Assembly: GCF_033845285.1 (NCBI RefSeq)
Contig: NZ_JAWXCX010000001.1
Span: forward strand, 1,751,495 to 1,815,494
DNA length: 64,000 nucleotides
Source of the DNA: Marinococcus sp. PL1-022
Lineage (GTDB): Bacteria > Bacillota > Bacilli > Bacillales > Marinococcaceae
Reading direction: 5' to 3'
Positions within the stretch are counted from its first letter, which is position 1. Each line of letters begins with the position of its first letter. Below are positions 1 through 8,459 of this stretch, piece by piece. The notes beneath the pieces are model-generated. The model saw only the letters and a program-made list of their open reading frames with translations. It searched no databases and was not told where the DNA came from. The translations under genes were made by a program, and so were the position numbers.

Positions 1-687
1 GAGACGGGCCGCTTCTTCCTCCCCCTGCTCCAGCTTTCGGAACCACTGCCGGGCCTCTTCCTCCAGATGCGGTTCAGCCTCCGCTTTTTCATGAAACAGC
101 ACATACAAGTCCAGCAGCTTTTTAATCGTATTCCGTTGTACCTGCTCCTCTGATCCCCAGCGCATATAGGCCACCATTAATTTCCCAAACTGGGTTCCCC
201 AGTCACCTACATGGTTAATTTTCACCGGGGTGTATCCACACTTTTCTACAATGTTCGCCATAGCGTTACCGATCACCGTCGACCGTAAATGCCCCATGGA
301 AAACGGCTTGGCAATATTGGGTGACGAAAAATCCAGTGTAATCGTTTTTCCTTCGCCCCATGTCTGCGTCCCGTAATGGCTTTTTTCTTGTTGAATGCGC
401 TGAAGAAGCTGCCCGCTGACGGCGGCTTTGTTTAAAAACCCATTCACATACGGTCCGTCGGCCACCACTTGTTCAAACAACGGGCTGTGGATGCTGTCAG
501 CGAGACATTCAGCGATCTCCTTCGGACTGGTTCGGAAATGCCTGGCCAACACAAAGCAGGGAAAGGCCAGATCTCCCTGCCCGTCATGTTTTGGGTGTTC
601 AATTAACGCCTGAATCTCCTCCATCTCCAGTACGTGCTCAACGTGCGGTAAAATGGCTTCGGCATACTGTGTTTCATATTCCATCAT
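1..687 (-). CDS. argS: Arginyl-tRNA synthetase, N-terminal part (runs off the window)
   Basis: Charges tRNA-Arg with arginine in the cytoplasm. The visible 229 codons give the N-terminal additional domain followed by the class I catalytic core. The signature near residues 123-140 reads SSPNIAKPFSMGHLRST, the HIGH-like motif of ArgS, followed by GNAMANI and NHVGDWGTQFG, all diagnostic. The start is one of two tandem ATGs (687 or 684), with AGGAGG 8 bases upstream. The 3' end lies beyond base 1, so only the 5' part is present. A T-box leader precedes it, implying control by uncharged tRNA-Arg. Confidence 0.96.
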   Translation of the reverse strand, partial: MMEYETQYAEAILPHVEHVLEMEEIQALIEHPKHDGQGDLAFPCFVLARHFRTSPKEIAECLADSIHSPLFEQVVADGPYVNGFLNKAAVSGQLLQRIQQEKSHYGTQTWGEGKTITLDFSSPNIAKPFSMGHLRSTVIGNAMANIVEKCGYTPVKINHVGDWGTQFGKLMVAYMRWGSEEQVQRNTIKKLLDLYVLFHEKAEAEPHLEEEARQWFRKLEQGEEEAARL

Positions 688-712
688 CTGCTTTTCCTCC
701 TAAATATGGCAT

Positions 713-945
713 AAAAAAATCCCGCCTCTGATTAGAGACGAGATATCACCCGCGGTACCACTCCGATTGTTCCGAAGAACCTTCTTGCCCATTGGTAACG
801 AAATGACCCGACGGTTCCTACTTGATTTCAGACCGTTCCTCCAAAGTGCGCTTCATCACGCGCTGTCTCCCAGGCTTCCACCATCCCTGAGTCGCTGCAG
901 ACAGGCCGCATCATTACTCTCTTCTTCCCCGGATATGATTTATTA
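713..945 (-). promoter_or_regulatory. T-box leader of argS
   Basis: Read on the minus strand, the conserved T-box core AGTGGTACCGCG lies at 762-751. It is followed by a GC-rich terminator hairpin and a T-run (745-713), just before the argS ribosome site. Further upstream are AGAGAG and GGTGGAAGCC elements typical of stem I. A CGC arginine codon at 850-848 sits in the context GAAG-CGC-A near the end of stem I and is a plausible specifier. T-boxes bind uncharged tRNA and switch terminator to antiterminator. The specifier choice is inference. Confidence 0.9.
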
Positions 946-1163
946 ATGATGAAGTATATACGTGAAGGATGGAAAAATCAACCTTAAAATTACAAATGTG
1001 GTTTTCAACGCTGTATTTTTTCCATAAATTGTGATATTTTAACAGCAGTCATACTGACATTAATACAACATCTCTATCCAATAAAGCATTCTCAAGAAAG
1101 GACGAAAGCCCATGTAGGCAGCTCATCTTTTTCCCATATAAAAACTAAATACTAGTGGGTGAT

Positions 1164-2402
1164 ATGATGAGCCGTAAGCGTTCGTTCTTTTTGTTGCTGA
1201 GTAATCAGTCTATCGCCAGTGCCGGCGATATTTTTTATCTTGTAAGTATCATCAGTGTTGTTTACGAGCGCACTTCCTCCGTGTTTCTCGTTTCTCTTAT
1301 CCCTTTTATCAATACATTTTCCCGGTTTCTCGGCGGGCTGTTCGCTCCCTGGATACTGGAAAAAGGGAACCTGAGACCGATTTTAGCTGCAGCCTCGACA
1401 GGCAAAGGGCTACTGTTGATGATTCTGCCCGTGCTTCTACCGACAGGCGTCGGGTCTTCATTCTTAATGTGGGCGCTGACGGTTGTAGGCCTGATTGCCG
1501 TACTGGACAGCTGGATCACGCCAGCCCGGAATGCTTTTCTCCCGAGAATCGTCCCCCGACATTCGCTGGTTCGGGCAAACAGCCTGATGGCCATGTCGGA
1601 TCAATCGATTCAATTGGCCGGATGGCCTGTCGGCGCTCTATTCATCGTACTGTTTCCACCAGACGTGGTGCTTATGGGCACCTCCCTTACCTTTATGATG
1701 ATTTCTTTCCTGCTTCTGGGTGTTCGTATTGAGGATAGCGACGCTTCTTTTCAAACATCATCAGCCTCCTCGATGATTGAAACCCTTCAATCGGGATGGA
1801 GGTATGTATGGAAGCATCGTCCGCTGCGCACCATGTTTATTGTCGATGGCATCACTTCTTTAACAGGGGCCATCTGGATCGCTGCGTTATTGTATGTGTA
1901 TGTTGCCGATGTGCTGCAGGAGAATGAACCGTGGTGGGGATACATCAATGCTTCGTTTTTCGCCGGACTGATAATTGGAGGCATGCTCTGCTTCCGGTTT
2001 GAAATAGCTCTTCAGGCAAAAGCCCGTTATTTTTTAATCGGCAGTTCGTTTTGTGTTGCGGTATTCACCTTTTGGTTCGCATTTCCAGCTTCCAGCGTTT
2101 TCGCCCTGCTCATTTCCCTTTTGATCGGTATTCCAACGCAGGTTCAGGAGGTTACGCAGATTACTCTCATTCAAGCCCATACGGAGGAAAAACAGCTGGC
2201 AAAGGTGTTCTCTGCCAGAGACGTAATTTTGACCAGCTTTTTTGGTTTCTCTTCGCTACTGGTCGGCGGCCTTGCAGAAATAGCGGGAGTGCGCAGCGTT
2301 TTTATCATCGCTTCGGTCCTTTTGACTATCAGCGGGCTGATATATGTAAGGCACCGGAATGTATTGTTGACGTCTGCCGAAAAGGAAGATTTCTCTACTT
2401 AA
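1164..2402 (+). CDS. MFS transporter
   Basis: Polytopic protein of about 412 residues with roughly 12 hydrophobic segments and the cytoplasmic-loop pattern of drug-type major facilitator exporters (FSRFLGG after TM2; LDSWITPARNAFLPRIV between TM4 and TM5). It probably exports a small molecule by proton exchange; the substrate cannot be read from sequence. The start is uncertain: GTG 1155, ATG 1164 and ATG 1167 are in frame, and only a GGGTGAT-like ribosome site is visible very close by. It stands alone, and a hairpin follows the stop. Confidence 0.85.
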   Translation: MMSRKRSFFLLLSNQSIASAGDIFYLVSIISVVYERTSSVFLVSLIPFINTFSRFLGGLFAPWILEKGNLRPILAAASTGKGLLLMILPVLLPTGVGSSFLMWALTVVGLIAVLDSWITPARNAFLPRIVPRHSLVRANSLMAMSDQSIQLAGWPVGALFIVLFPPDVVLMGTSLTFMMISFLLLGVRIEDSDASFQTSSASSMIETLQSGWRYVWKHRPLRTMFIVDGITSLTGAIWIAALLYVYVADVLQENEPWWGYINASFFAGLIIGGMLCFRFEIALQAKARYFLIGSSFCVAVFTFWFAFPASSVFALLISLLIGIPTQVQEVTQITLIQAHTEEKQLAKVFSARDVILTSFFGFSSLLVGGLAEIAGVRSVFIIASVLLTISGLIYVRHRNVLLTSAEKEDFST

Positions 2403-2406
2403 AAAT

Positions 2407-2450
2407 AAGCAGCGGCGCTTTCTGTATTTAGGGGGCGCTGCTGTTTGTAT
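2407..2450 (+). terminator. Probable terminator after the MFS gene
   Basis: An imperfect inverted repeat (AGCAGCGGCGC against GGCGCTGCT) sits immediately after the MFS stop codon and ends in a short T-rich tail. Confidence 0.55.
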
Positions 2451-2497
2451 TGAAGTAAATAAATTTTTCATATTATATATTAGAAAGGAGAATTTTA

Positions 2498-2686
2498 ATG
2501 AATGCAGTTGACGTGATTGTTTACGCGGTTTGCTTTCTATTAATCATAACCGCCGGCATTGTTATGTTCAGGGAGTACAGAAAATCAAAAATGGGAAGCA
2601 GACACCCAAAGTTCACTATATCAATATGCTTTTTACTAGCAGCTTCTTTACTCCAGCTGATTTATGGAATTACCACTAATTTCTAA
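2498..2686 (+). CDS. Small two-TM membrane protein
   Basis: A 62-residue protein with two hydrophobic helices (about residues 4-24 and 42-60) joined by a short basic loop (EYRKSKMGSRH). It has a good AGAAAGGAG ribosome site 8-9 bases before ATG 2498. I do not recognise the family. It has no obvious operon partner. The ribosome site and the helical pattern support a real gene. Confidence 0.65.
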   Translation: MNAVDVIVYAVCFLLIITAGIVMFREYRKSKMGSRHPKFTISICFLLAASLLQLIYGITTNF

Positions 2687-2920
2687 GAGTACAATCTCGA
2701 ACGTGCACTAAGTGAATTCAAATATTATTAAAAATTAATGGCAATACAGTTTAATAGCGGGCCAAAATGTCCAGATTCATTTTCAAACACATCAAAAATA
2801 ATTTAAGACCTTTTAATACGCATTGGTACTTTTTCAGGTTGGTATATAGAATGACTAAAAAGGTCTACCTTTTTTAACGCTTTTTTTCAAACGAAAACAA
2901 CATGAGAGGATCATCGAAAA

Positions 2921-2942
2921 ATTGTACATTTAATTGTACAAT
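2921..2942 (+). promoter_or_regulatory. YefM-YoeB operator (paired TGTACA palindromes)
   Basis: Two TGTACA cores at 2923-2928 and 2935-2940 are 12 bp apart centre to centre, inside a larger inverted repeat just upstream of the antitoxin ribosome site. In E. coli, YefM and the YefM-YoeB complex bind adjacent long and short palindromes with TGTACA cores. The same core here, next to a yefM-yoeB pair, makes this very probably the autoregulatory operator. Confidence 0.8.
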
Positions 2943-2963
2943 ATAAAAAAGGAGCTGATAGCG

Positions 2964-3212
2964 ATGACCGTCATGAATTACTCCAATGCGCGAAAGAACT
3001 TTAAGGGATTGATTGATAAAGTCAATGACGACCAGGAAGCCGTCACCATCACGACCAAAGAACGTAACGCTGTTCTTATCTCGGAAGACGAATATAACCA
3101 ATACCTTGAAACCATCTATCTTTTAAACAACCCGAGCAATGCCAAGCATCTATCGGAATCCATCCATCAATTGAAGCAGGAAGAAACCACGACCGTCGAT
3201 ATCGATGAGTAA
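2964..3212 (+). CDS. yefM: Type II antitoxin, Phd/YefM family
   Basis: 82-residue antitoxin that neutralises the following toxin and represses the operon. The N-terminal fold matches Phd/YefM: MNYSNARKNFKGLIDKVNDD, then the strand and loop with VTITTKERNAVLISEDEYNQYLE. The acidic C-terminus (QEETTTVDIDE) is the probable toxin-binding tail. ATG 2964 is chosen because AAAAGGAG lies 8 bases upstream. Its stop overlaps the toxin start by 8 bases, as expected for coupled translation. The promoter region carries the paired TGTACA operator. Confidence 0.92.
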   Translation: MTVMNYSNARKNFKGLIDKVNDDQEAVTITTKERNAVLISEDEYNQYLETIYLLNNPSNAKHLSESIHQLKQEETTTVDIDE

Positions 3213-3471
3213 GTTGAATGTCTTATTCACCCATAATGCGTTTCAGGACCACCAATACTGGCAGACCAAAGATAAAAAAACGCTCAAACGCATTAATCAA
3301 TTGATTAAAAGCATAGAACGGGATGGTGCGTTAGACGGCATTGGGAAACCAGAGAAATTAAAAGGCAATTTAGCCGGCTTTTACAATCGTCGCATCGATA
3401 TTGAACATCGATTGGTGTATACCGTCGATGAACAGCAAATCAGTATTATTGCCTGCCGATATCATTATTAG
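3205..3471 (+). CDS. yoeB: Type II toxin, YoeB family mRNA interferase
   Basis: 88-residue ribosome-dependent endoribonuclease of the RelE superfamily. It shows the family landmarks: QYWQTKDKKTLKRINQLIKSI, then GIGKPEKLKGNLAGFYNRRID (general base Glu and Arg region), HRLVYTV, and the C-terminal CRYHY carrying the catalytic His-Tyr pair. Length equals the usual 84-90. The start overlaps the antitoxin gene (ATGAGTAA). The toxin looks intact. A hairpin terminator follows 45 bases downstream. Confidence 0.93.
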   Translation: MSKLNVLFTHNAFQDHQYWQTKDKKTLKRINQLIKSIERDGALDGIGKPEKLKGNLAGFYNRRIDIEHRLVYTVDEQQISIIACRYHY

Positions 3472-3516
3472 ATGAAGCTTGTCGAGAAAGTTCCTTATAA
3501 GATAAGATAGCGAACA

Positions 3517-3552
3517 TAAAAGCTTACTGGTGCCTTCCAGGAAGCTTTTTTA
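3517..3552 (+). terminator. Terminator of the yefM-yoeB operon
   Basis: Stem AAAGCTT-CTGG / CCAG-AAGCTTT with a short loop, followed by six T residues. It lies 45 bases after the yoeB stop. Confidence 0.8.
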
Positions 3553-3596
3553 CAAGTGGAGGAATTCTCTCAAAAAGCGTACTTTTTGGGAGGAAG

Positions 3597-3636
3597 ATAA
3601 AAAAGAAGCTAGCCTTCAGATGAAAGTTAGCTTCGT
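3597..3636 (-). terminator. Terminator after the DHFR-fold reductase gene
   Basis: On the minus strand, GAAGCTAACTTTCA pairs with the TGAAGGCTAGCTTC arm and is followed by TTTTTT, about 40 bases past the stop at 3678. Confidence 0.75.
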
Positions 3637-3677
3637 ACTTACAATTTCACCTTTCCTCATGGATCTCCTTTATCCAT

Positions 3678-4283
3678 TTATGCCATGTTATAGAAAACTG
3701 GTTTTCCAGAAAAATCGTAGCGTAATAGAACGGATCCACCCGGGTATGACTTGGATTCCACTAATTGAAGAGCAGCGGGTGTCGTTCCTTCCTCGAATAA
3801 TCGTTTCCCCTTTCCCAACACGACCGGGTACTGCCAAATATTCATACGATCGATCAAATCATCACGCAACAATGTTTGAATCAGATCACAGCTACCAACG
3901 ACATGTACTTCTGTATACTTGTTTTTCAGTAAGGGTACACTTGTGGCCACGTCCGCATCAAGTATTCGAGAGTTGCTCCAATCGACCTTAGTTAATGTAC
4001 GGGACGCGATATATTTAGGTTTTTTATTAAAGAGCTCCGTGAACGGGTTACTTGCTGAGGCCTTCTGCCAGTATGGCGCGAAAATGTCATACGTTTTGCG
4101 TCCGAGTAATAACGCGTCTATATTGGCATAATCAGCCGCCATCTGTTGTTCGGCTTCGGCATCCATATACGGCGCTTGCCAACCTCCATAGTTAAAATCA
4201 TTCTCTATGTCTTCTTCAACGCCACCCGGGGACTGAATAATACCATCCAACGTCATGAACATGTGCACAATCAGCTTTCCCAT
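3678..4283 (-). CDS. Dihydrofolate reductase family protein (RibD C-terminal fold)
   Basis: 201 residues. It starts MGKLIVHMFMTLDGIIQSPGG, the typical first strand of the DHFR/RibD-C superfamily. LLLGRKTYDIFAPYW, KYIASRTL and the PVVLGKGKRLFEEG motif follow, as in Bacillus YyaP/YwjB-like proteins. These are probably NADPH-dependent reductases of unknown substrate, and true folate reduction is not implied. ATG 4283 has a weak GAGAGGATGAT ribosome site. It appears monocistronic, with a terminator 3' of it. Confidence 0.88.
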   Translation of the reverse strand: MGKLIVHMFMTLDGIIQSPGGVEEDIENDFNYGGWQAPYMDAEAEQQMAADYANIDALLLGRKTYDIFAPYWQKASASNPFTELFNKKPKYIASRTLTKVDWSNSRILDADVATSVPLLKNKYTEVHVVGSCDLIQTLLRDDLIDRMNIWQYPVVLGKGKRLFEEGTTPAALQLVESKSYPGGSVLLRYDFSGKPVFYNMA

Positions 4284-4456
4284 GTTTTATATCATCCTCT
4301 CAATATTGAAATATGAAAAGGGTTATTTTCTTTACCTATTTCCACAAAGCACGTATAAATTCCTTGTGCTATAAATTTTTCTGTACTTTTTGAGAGAGTA
4401 GGCATTGGAGAGTTAAATATTTTTTCGTTTCTTATTTTTCTTTCTTTAAAATTATT

Positions 4457-4488
4457 AAAAAAGCGGTGAAAGATATTATTCACCGCCT
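4457..4488 (-). terminator. Terminator after a 44-residue gene
   Basis: On the minus strand GGCGGTGAA / TTCACCGC forms a perfect stem with an 8-base loop and a following TTTTTT. It lies just after the stop of the small gene at 4502-4636, which supports that gene being transcribed. Confidence 0.8.
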
Positions 4489-4501
4489 TGATTACAACCT
4501 A

Positions 4502-4636
4502 TTATTTATTTCTGTGCTCTTTCAACCAATCTTTAGCAATTTCATTATGTGGTTTTATAGCTAATATATAGTGGCTCGTCTGTTCCGCCTGGTCAAAATC
4601 GATTTCACGAAGAGCTTCGATGATTCGTTCCTCCAT
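4502..4636 (-). CDS. 44-residue hypothetical protein
   Basis: Short reading frame starting MEERIIEALREIDFDQAEQT and ending with a basic tail (KDWLKEHRNK). It is soluble and probably helical. The ribosome site GGAGGGG lies 8 bases before ATG 4636, and a strong intrinsic terminator begins 14 bases past the stop. That combination makes it a credible gene despite its size. I do not recognise the family. It is divergent in character from the neighbouring small membrane proteins but shares their strand. Confidence 0.7.
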   Translation of the reverse strand: MEERIIEALREIDFDQAEQTSHYILAIKPHNEIAKDWLKEHRNK

Positions 4637-4715
4637 TAAAAATCCCCTCCGCCATAACTGATGTTCATCTTCCTTTAGTTATAGAAAAAATAAAGGACAT
4701 CCGTAGCGATGATGC

Positions 4716-4871
4716 TTAATGAGGCCTTGCTAGATAAACAGCAACAAGGAGGAGAAGGATGCCGGGCGCAAGAAATAACGGATATAACCAATGACGTTTT
4801 CTACGAGAAACGCCAAGAAAGGTAAAGCATAGGCCAAGCACGAAGGAGATCAGCATGATAGAAAAACCCAT
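4716..4871 (-). CDS. 51-residue two-TM membrane protein
   Basis: Starts MGFSIMLISFVLGLCFTFLG, has a basic loop SRRKRHW, then a second hydrophobic helix PLFLAPGILLLLVAVYLA. GAGGAAGAA precedes ATG 4871 as a ribosome site. It is one of three consecutive small genes on this strand (44, 51 and 65 residues). Function unknown. The clean two-helix pattern and ribosome site support it. Confidence 0.6.
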   Translation of the reverse strand: MGFSIMLISFVLGLCFTFLGVSRRKRHWLYPLFLAPGILLLLVAVYLARPH

Positions 4872-4922
4872 GTTCGTTCTTCCTCTCGAAAGTTATTCGT
4901 CGTTAAGGACGATGGAGCGTTC

Positions 4923-5120
4923 TTAATAACGGTTCCTCTTCTTCCTCTTTTGTTGGATCAAGGAGAGAAACTTTGATTTTTCCATGATGACGAGGATCAA
5001 GAAGGTACAAAGCATAGTGAGGATCATATATCCGCCATGCCCTAAAAAACCTAACTGCATCGTGGCTACGTTCAATACACAAAAGAGGATCAATAAGATC
5101 ACACGAGTTGATGTTCTCAT
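4923..5120 (-). CDS. 65-residue two-TM membrane protein
   Basis: Two hydrophobic helices (about residues 6-24 and 30-47) and a very basic C-terminus (QQKRKKRNRY) that should stay in the cytoplasm. GGAGGAGAA lies 8 bases before ATG 5120. It is about 50 bases upstream of the 51-residue membrane protein, so the two may be co-transcribed. Family not recognised. Confidence 0.65.
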   Translation of the reverse strand: MRTSTRVILLILFCVLNVATMQLGFLGHGGYMILTMLCTFLILVIMEKSKFLSLIQQKRKKRNRY

Positions 5121-5168
5121 TTTTATTTCTCCTCCATGATTAAGGTTGGTTGGCCCCTGAAAGAAAAC

Positions 5169-5615
5169 CTACTCGGCATTTATGGTAAATGCATCAAGGA
5201 ACTTGCTGTCGTATTTGCTTCCATCAATAATGGATATGCCTATAAGATCCGTATAATTTTTCCCGGCAAATAGAAATTCTACACCTAACATGCTCGCTTT
5301 CCTTTGCACCTCTTTGTTTTCAACCAGGCGCAAACTATAGACTTCGTGCTCCTTAACAAGAACACGCTTGTGATGAAGAAAGGGTTCTAATTTTTTAGCC
5401 TCTTCTCCTTCTAATTCAAACCCGTATATCGTTTCCCTGTCATCTACATCAACCATAATGGAGGCTTCATCATGAAGGTCATCTGTCACCATAATATTAG
5501 GAAACACTGCTCGTTGTAAGGTAACATATCCCATGCGAGCTTCTTTGTCATAAGATACTATCGTTTTCCATTCTATGCTTCCTCCCCTCCCTTTTCGTAC
5601 GTTTCTGTACTTCAT
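5169..5615 (-). CDS. Hypothetical protein, DUF2283-like
   Basis: 148 residues from ATG 5615, but that ATG has no ribosome site. A very strong GGGAGGGGAGG site lies inside this frame and is followed 4-5 bases later by AUA at 5576. Starting there gives 135 residues beginning (M)EWKTIVSYDKEARMGYV. This aligns with the short N-terminus of DUF2283-type proteins, in which SYDKEAxxxYVxL and VDVDDRETIYGFELEG form the core. The start may therefore be a non-AUG AUA codon. Function unknown. Confidence 0.7.
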   Translation of the reverse strand: MKYRNVRKGRGGSIEWKTIVSYDKEARMGYVTLQRAVFPNIMVTDDLHDEASIMVDVDDRETIYGFELEGEEAKKLEPFLHHKRVLVKEHEVYSLRLVENKEVQRKASMLGVEFLFAGKNYTDLIGISIIDGSKYDSKFLDAFTINAE

Positions 5616-5819
5616 AGCCAGTCATGTGCCCTTTATTCTTTTCCTGTTTCATTGGTCAAATTGTTCACCCATGGAAGAAAGGATGATTTTTCCATTTATT
5701 ATACCATGCAGGAGATGTCTAAACGAGCGCGTTTGGTAAGATATAAAGAAATGCCCGCTTTCCTTAGAAATGAAAACACTTATATCTACGACTGTTAACC
5801 TTTACTTGTATTTTATTAC

Positions 5820-5836
5820 GGTCCATGAAATTTTTT
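5820..5836 (+). repeat. 17-bp repeat, copy 1
   Basis: GGTCCATGAAATTTTTT occurs here and again exactly at 10616-10632. Both copies are intergenic and AT-rich. Significance uncertain. Confidence 0.4.
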
Positions 5837-5851
5837 GAGGGTCTACCTTGA

Positions 5852-6313
5852 TTATTTCAGTGCTTGAGAGAGAATAATCATATCCCGGCACTGAATGCCA
5901 TGCTCATAAATGGCGGTGTCGTAATTTCTGATAAAGAAATCGGGGTCAATACTCGTGATTCGAAACCCACACTTCTGATAAAATGCCAGTTGACCAACGC
6001 TGGAGTTTCCGGTCCCAACACAGACGTCTTGATAGTCCTCCTCGGTTGCTTGGGCCAGAATATATTGCATGATCTTTTTGCCAAGGCCCTGATGGTGCTC
6101 GTTATTATCTACAGCAATATTGACCACTTCTAGCGTCCCGGAGGATCGAGGGACCGTGATAATGACGCCGATGACGTTCTTTTCTTGGTTTTCTGCGACA
6201 TAGCATGTCCCTTTCGATAACTGTTCTTCTACCACAGCTTGCGAAGGGGCTGCTGATAACAAGAGATCCGTCGGTGGTTGTTCTGCAGGCTCTAATACTC
6301 TTATGTTTATCAA
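5852..6313 (-). CDS. GNAT family N-acetyltransferase
   Basis: 153 residues with the GNAT acetyl-CoA fold: strands ENQEKNVIGVIITV and LEVVNIAVDNN, then the pyrophosphate-binding loop HHQGLGKKIMQYIL (Q-x-x-G-x-G/K pattern), and the C-terminal GQLAFYQKCGFRI. It transfers acetyl from acetyl-CoA to an amine of unknown identity. It is complete. GAAGGTAGGTAGG precedes ATG 6313. Single gene. Confidence 0.9.
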   Translation of the reverse strand: MINIRVLEPAEQPPTDLLLSAAPSQAVVEEQLSKGTCYVAENQEKNVIGVIITVPRSSGTLEVVNIAVDNNEHHQGLGKKIMQYILAQATEEDYQDVCVGTGNSSVGQLAFYQKCGFRITSIDPDFFIRNYDTAIYEHGIQCRDMIILSQALK

Positions 6314-6426
6314 TGACCTACCTACCTTCCATCGTCGTTTTTCCTATTCTATCTAGCTTGACCTAATCCTAGTATATTACTTCTATTTTTGTTGGTTAAA
6401 AGAGAATGGTGGGTCGTTGTTCATGG

Positions 6427-7275
6427 TTAGTCATAAGAAAACGAGTGGGCCAACGTCCATTCCAATCGCCTGACCCATTCCTGTTGCACATGCCGGGGCG
6501 CTTGTTGGACCTTCTGCAGGATCTTCCAGACATTCGCTACCGCGTACGCCTGCAGCGTATTTTCGGTGATACGCAGCGTCCGGTGCTGTTGATACGCCTG
6601 TAGAAACGTTTGGTTCCATCTTGGTGCTTGCTTCGGATAATGAAACGCCGTGAACCAGCATACCCAGCTGACGTCAGTGAGCGGGTGGGCCCATGACGCC
6701 CACTCCCAATCTAAAACGGTCAATTGGTGATCATCTGTATACAAAACATTATGGATCCCAAAATCCCCATGGGTTAGCACCCATTCCTTCTGATGCTCCT
6801 GAAGGAGCTTCATCCGCTGCTGAGCAAGGACGAGGAGATGTTTCGGCACAAAATCAACCTGGCCCGTACCAGGATTTGCTAAGTTCGTTGAACCCGGCTG
6901 GTATGTTATCACATGGATGTCGCTGGCTAGGTATCGGCCCATATCTTCGTATAATCGTTCGATAGAGGCAGCGTTCTTCTTTTCGACGATGGTCTGCCCG
7001 TGCTCCCCTTTCCGATAGGTCGTTACCATGATCTGAAAGGTTTCTTGTTGCACCTATTCATAAAGGGCTGGTGTTAGTGCAGTATCTTCCAGAAGCCTTA
7101 AACTTCGGGCTTCTACAGTCATATCGGTATGGAAGGGAGAAGCGATTTTTGCCACCAATAATGGAGCAGTGCCGTGCAGCAAATACGTCTGATTGGTATA
7201 GCCTCCAGTCAGTTGTTCCAATCTGGAAGCATGATAAGTATCTATGAGGTATTGTTTAGCTCTCTGTTCGCTCAA
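6427..7275 (-). pseudogene. Aminoglycoside phosphotransferase-like kinase interrupted by an in-frame TAG
   Basis: One continuous reading frame of about 282 codons from ATG 7275 carries a single amber codon at 7056-7054, after residue 73. The first part has the kinase N-lobe (LTGGYTNQTYLL, LLVAKIASPF). The second, starting directly after the stop with GTG 7053, carries the catalytic loop LTHGDFGIHNVLY and the metal-binding LDWEWASWAHP. No frameshift is needed to join them. It is most likely a recent nonsense pseudogene. Reinitiation at the abutting GTG would yield only the C-lobe. Strain polymorphism, sequencing error or suppression remain possible. Confidence 0.8.
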
Positions 7276-7421
7276 GTGTCACCTTATCCTTTCCTTGTTT
7301 ATTCTTTTTTCCTATATAAGCGACAAGTTCTTCTATCCCCCAGTTTATCAGAAGATCGCTTGATTTTTTCTTATTATTGAGAAAAAATGGAAATGTTGCT
7401 ACAGCAAAAGGAGGGGATCAT

Positions 7422-8459
7422 ATGCTTACATACCGAAGAAAGAAGAACCAATTGCATCGCCAATTGAAAGCCTTCCGTCATTTTAGCGGCTATGTTTCGG
7501 TGCAGCATAAGCATCGCATTTTATTCCAACGAGGGTACGGATTTGCTGATGAGACGGAACAAACGCTTCACACATCTTCGACGACCTATCGGATTGGGTC
7601 GCTCACCAAGTCGTTCACGGCTGCGGCGATTCTTCTCCTCCAGACTCAAGGGCGGCTGCATGTCCATGATCCGGTGGCCCATTACCTCCCCGATTATCCG
7701 AACGGCGATCGTATCACCCTGCATCAGTTGTTAAGCATGTCCTCCGGTATTCCTAATTATCTGAATGACTTGCTGTTCAGTCGGTACAATATCAAGTCCG
7801 GCGCCTATCAACCAAGCACCAGCAAAGATCAACTGTTTTCGCCCCAGGACCTTATCGCCTGCTTTCAGGACAAGCCCTTAGTATTTTTCCCCGGCTCTGC
7901 CTATGCCTACAGCAATTCCAATTACGTTCTGTTAGGCCATGTTGTAGAAGTCGTTTCCGGGCACAGCTATAGCGATTTTCTCCAAAAGCATATCTTTGCT
8001 CCCTTAGGTATGACGCAATCGCAGTACTGTCCCGGACCTTCGAATCCGACATCAAGCAAGGGGTACGACGCCATCGTCCCAGTTCCCACTCCCGTGTTCT
8101 CCTTTCATAATTCGCTGCTGTTTGCCGCCGGAGGAATAACCAGTTCGGTGCGCGATTTGCGGTTGTGGCTCCAAGCGCTTCATAACAATTCTTTATTGCC
8201 GGCATCGTTAACTCAACGACTCTTTACCCCTGCAACCAACATGTATGGATCCTCTTACGCTTATGCCTATGGATGGATTGTGGATCAAACGGCTGCCGCC
8301 CCTATCGTTGAACACACGGGCACCGGCCCCGGCTACAGCAGTTATATGTACGTTGATGCCGCATCCAGGACCTCTGTTATTATTTGTTCGAATAGTTGGG
8401 GAGAAAGCACAATGTTTTCCGAGATGTATCAACGTATCTTGAATATCCTGAGCACATAG
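7422..8459 (+). CDS. Serine hydrolase, beta-lactamase class C / DD-peptidase family
   Basis: 345 residues with the penicillin-recognising serine enzyme motifs: SxxK as SLTK in YRIGSLTKSFTA (about residue 61), YxN as YSN in YAYSNSNYVLLG, and HTG in place of KTG in EHTGTGPGYSS. No signal peptide is obvious, so the site of action is uncertain. Such proteins are esterases, DD-peptidases or beta-lactamase homologues. ATG 7422 follows AAAGGAGGGG at good spacing; longer in-frame starts lack a ribosome site. Confidence 0.9.
   Translation: MLTYRRKKNQLHRQLKAFRHFSGYVSVQHKHRILFQRGYGFADETEQTLHTSSTTYRIGSLTKSFTAAAILLLQTQGRLHVHDPVAHYLPDYPNGDRITLHQLLSMSSGIPNYLNDLLFSRYNIKSGAYQPSTSKDQLFSPQDLIACFQDKPLVFFPGSAYAYSNSNYVLLGHVVEVVSGHSYSDFLQKHIFAPLGMTQSQYCPGPSNPTSSKGYDAIVPVPTPVFSFHNSLLFAAGGITSSVRDLRLWLQALHNNSLLPASLTQRLFTPATNMYGSSYAYAYGWIVDQTAAAPIVEHTGTGPGYSSYMYVDAASRTSVIICSNSWGESTMFSEMYQRILNILST

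Noticed and set aside
4292-4483. 63-codon minus-strand frame between the DHFR-fold gene and a terminator
   Set aside because: It has no ribosome site, reads through the terminator hairpin at 4457-4488 and has AT-driven composition without protein character.
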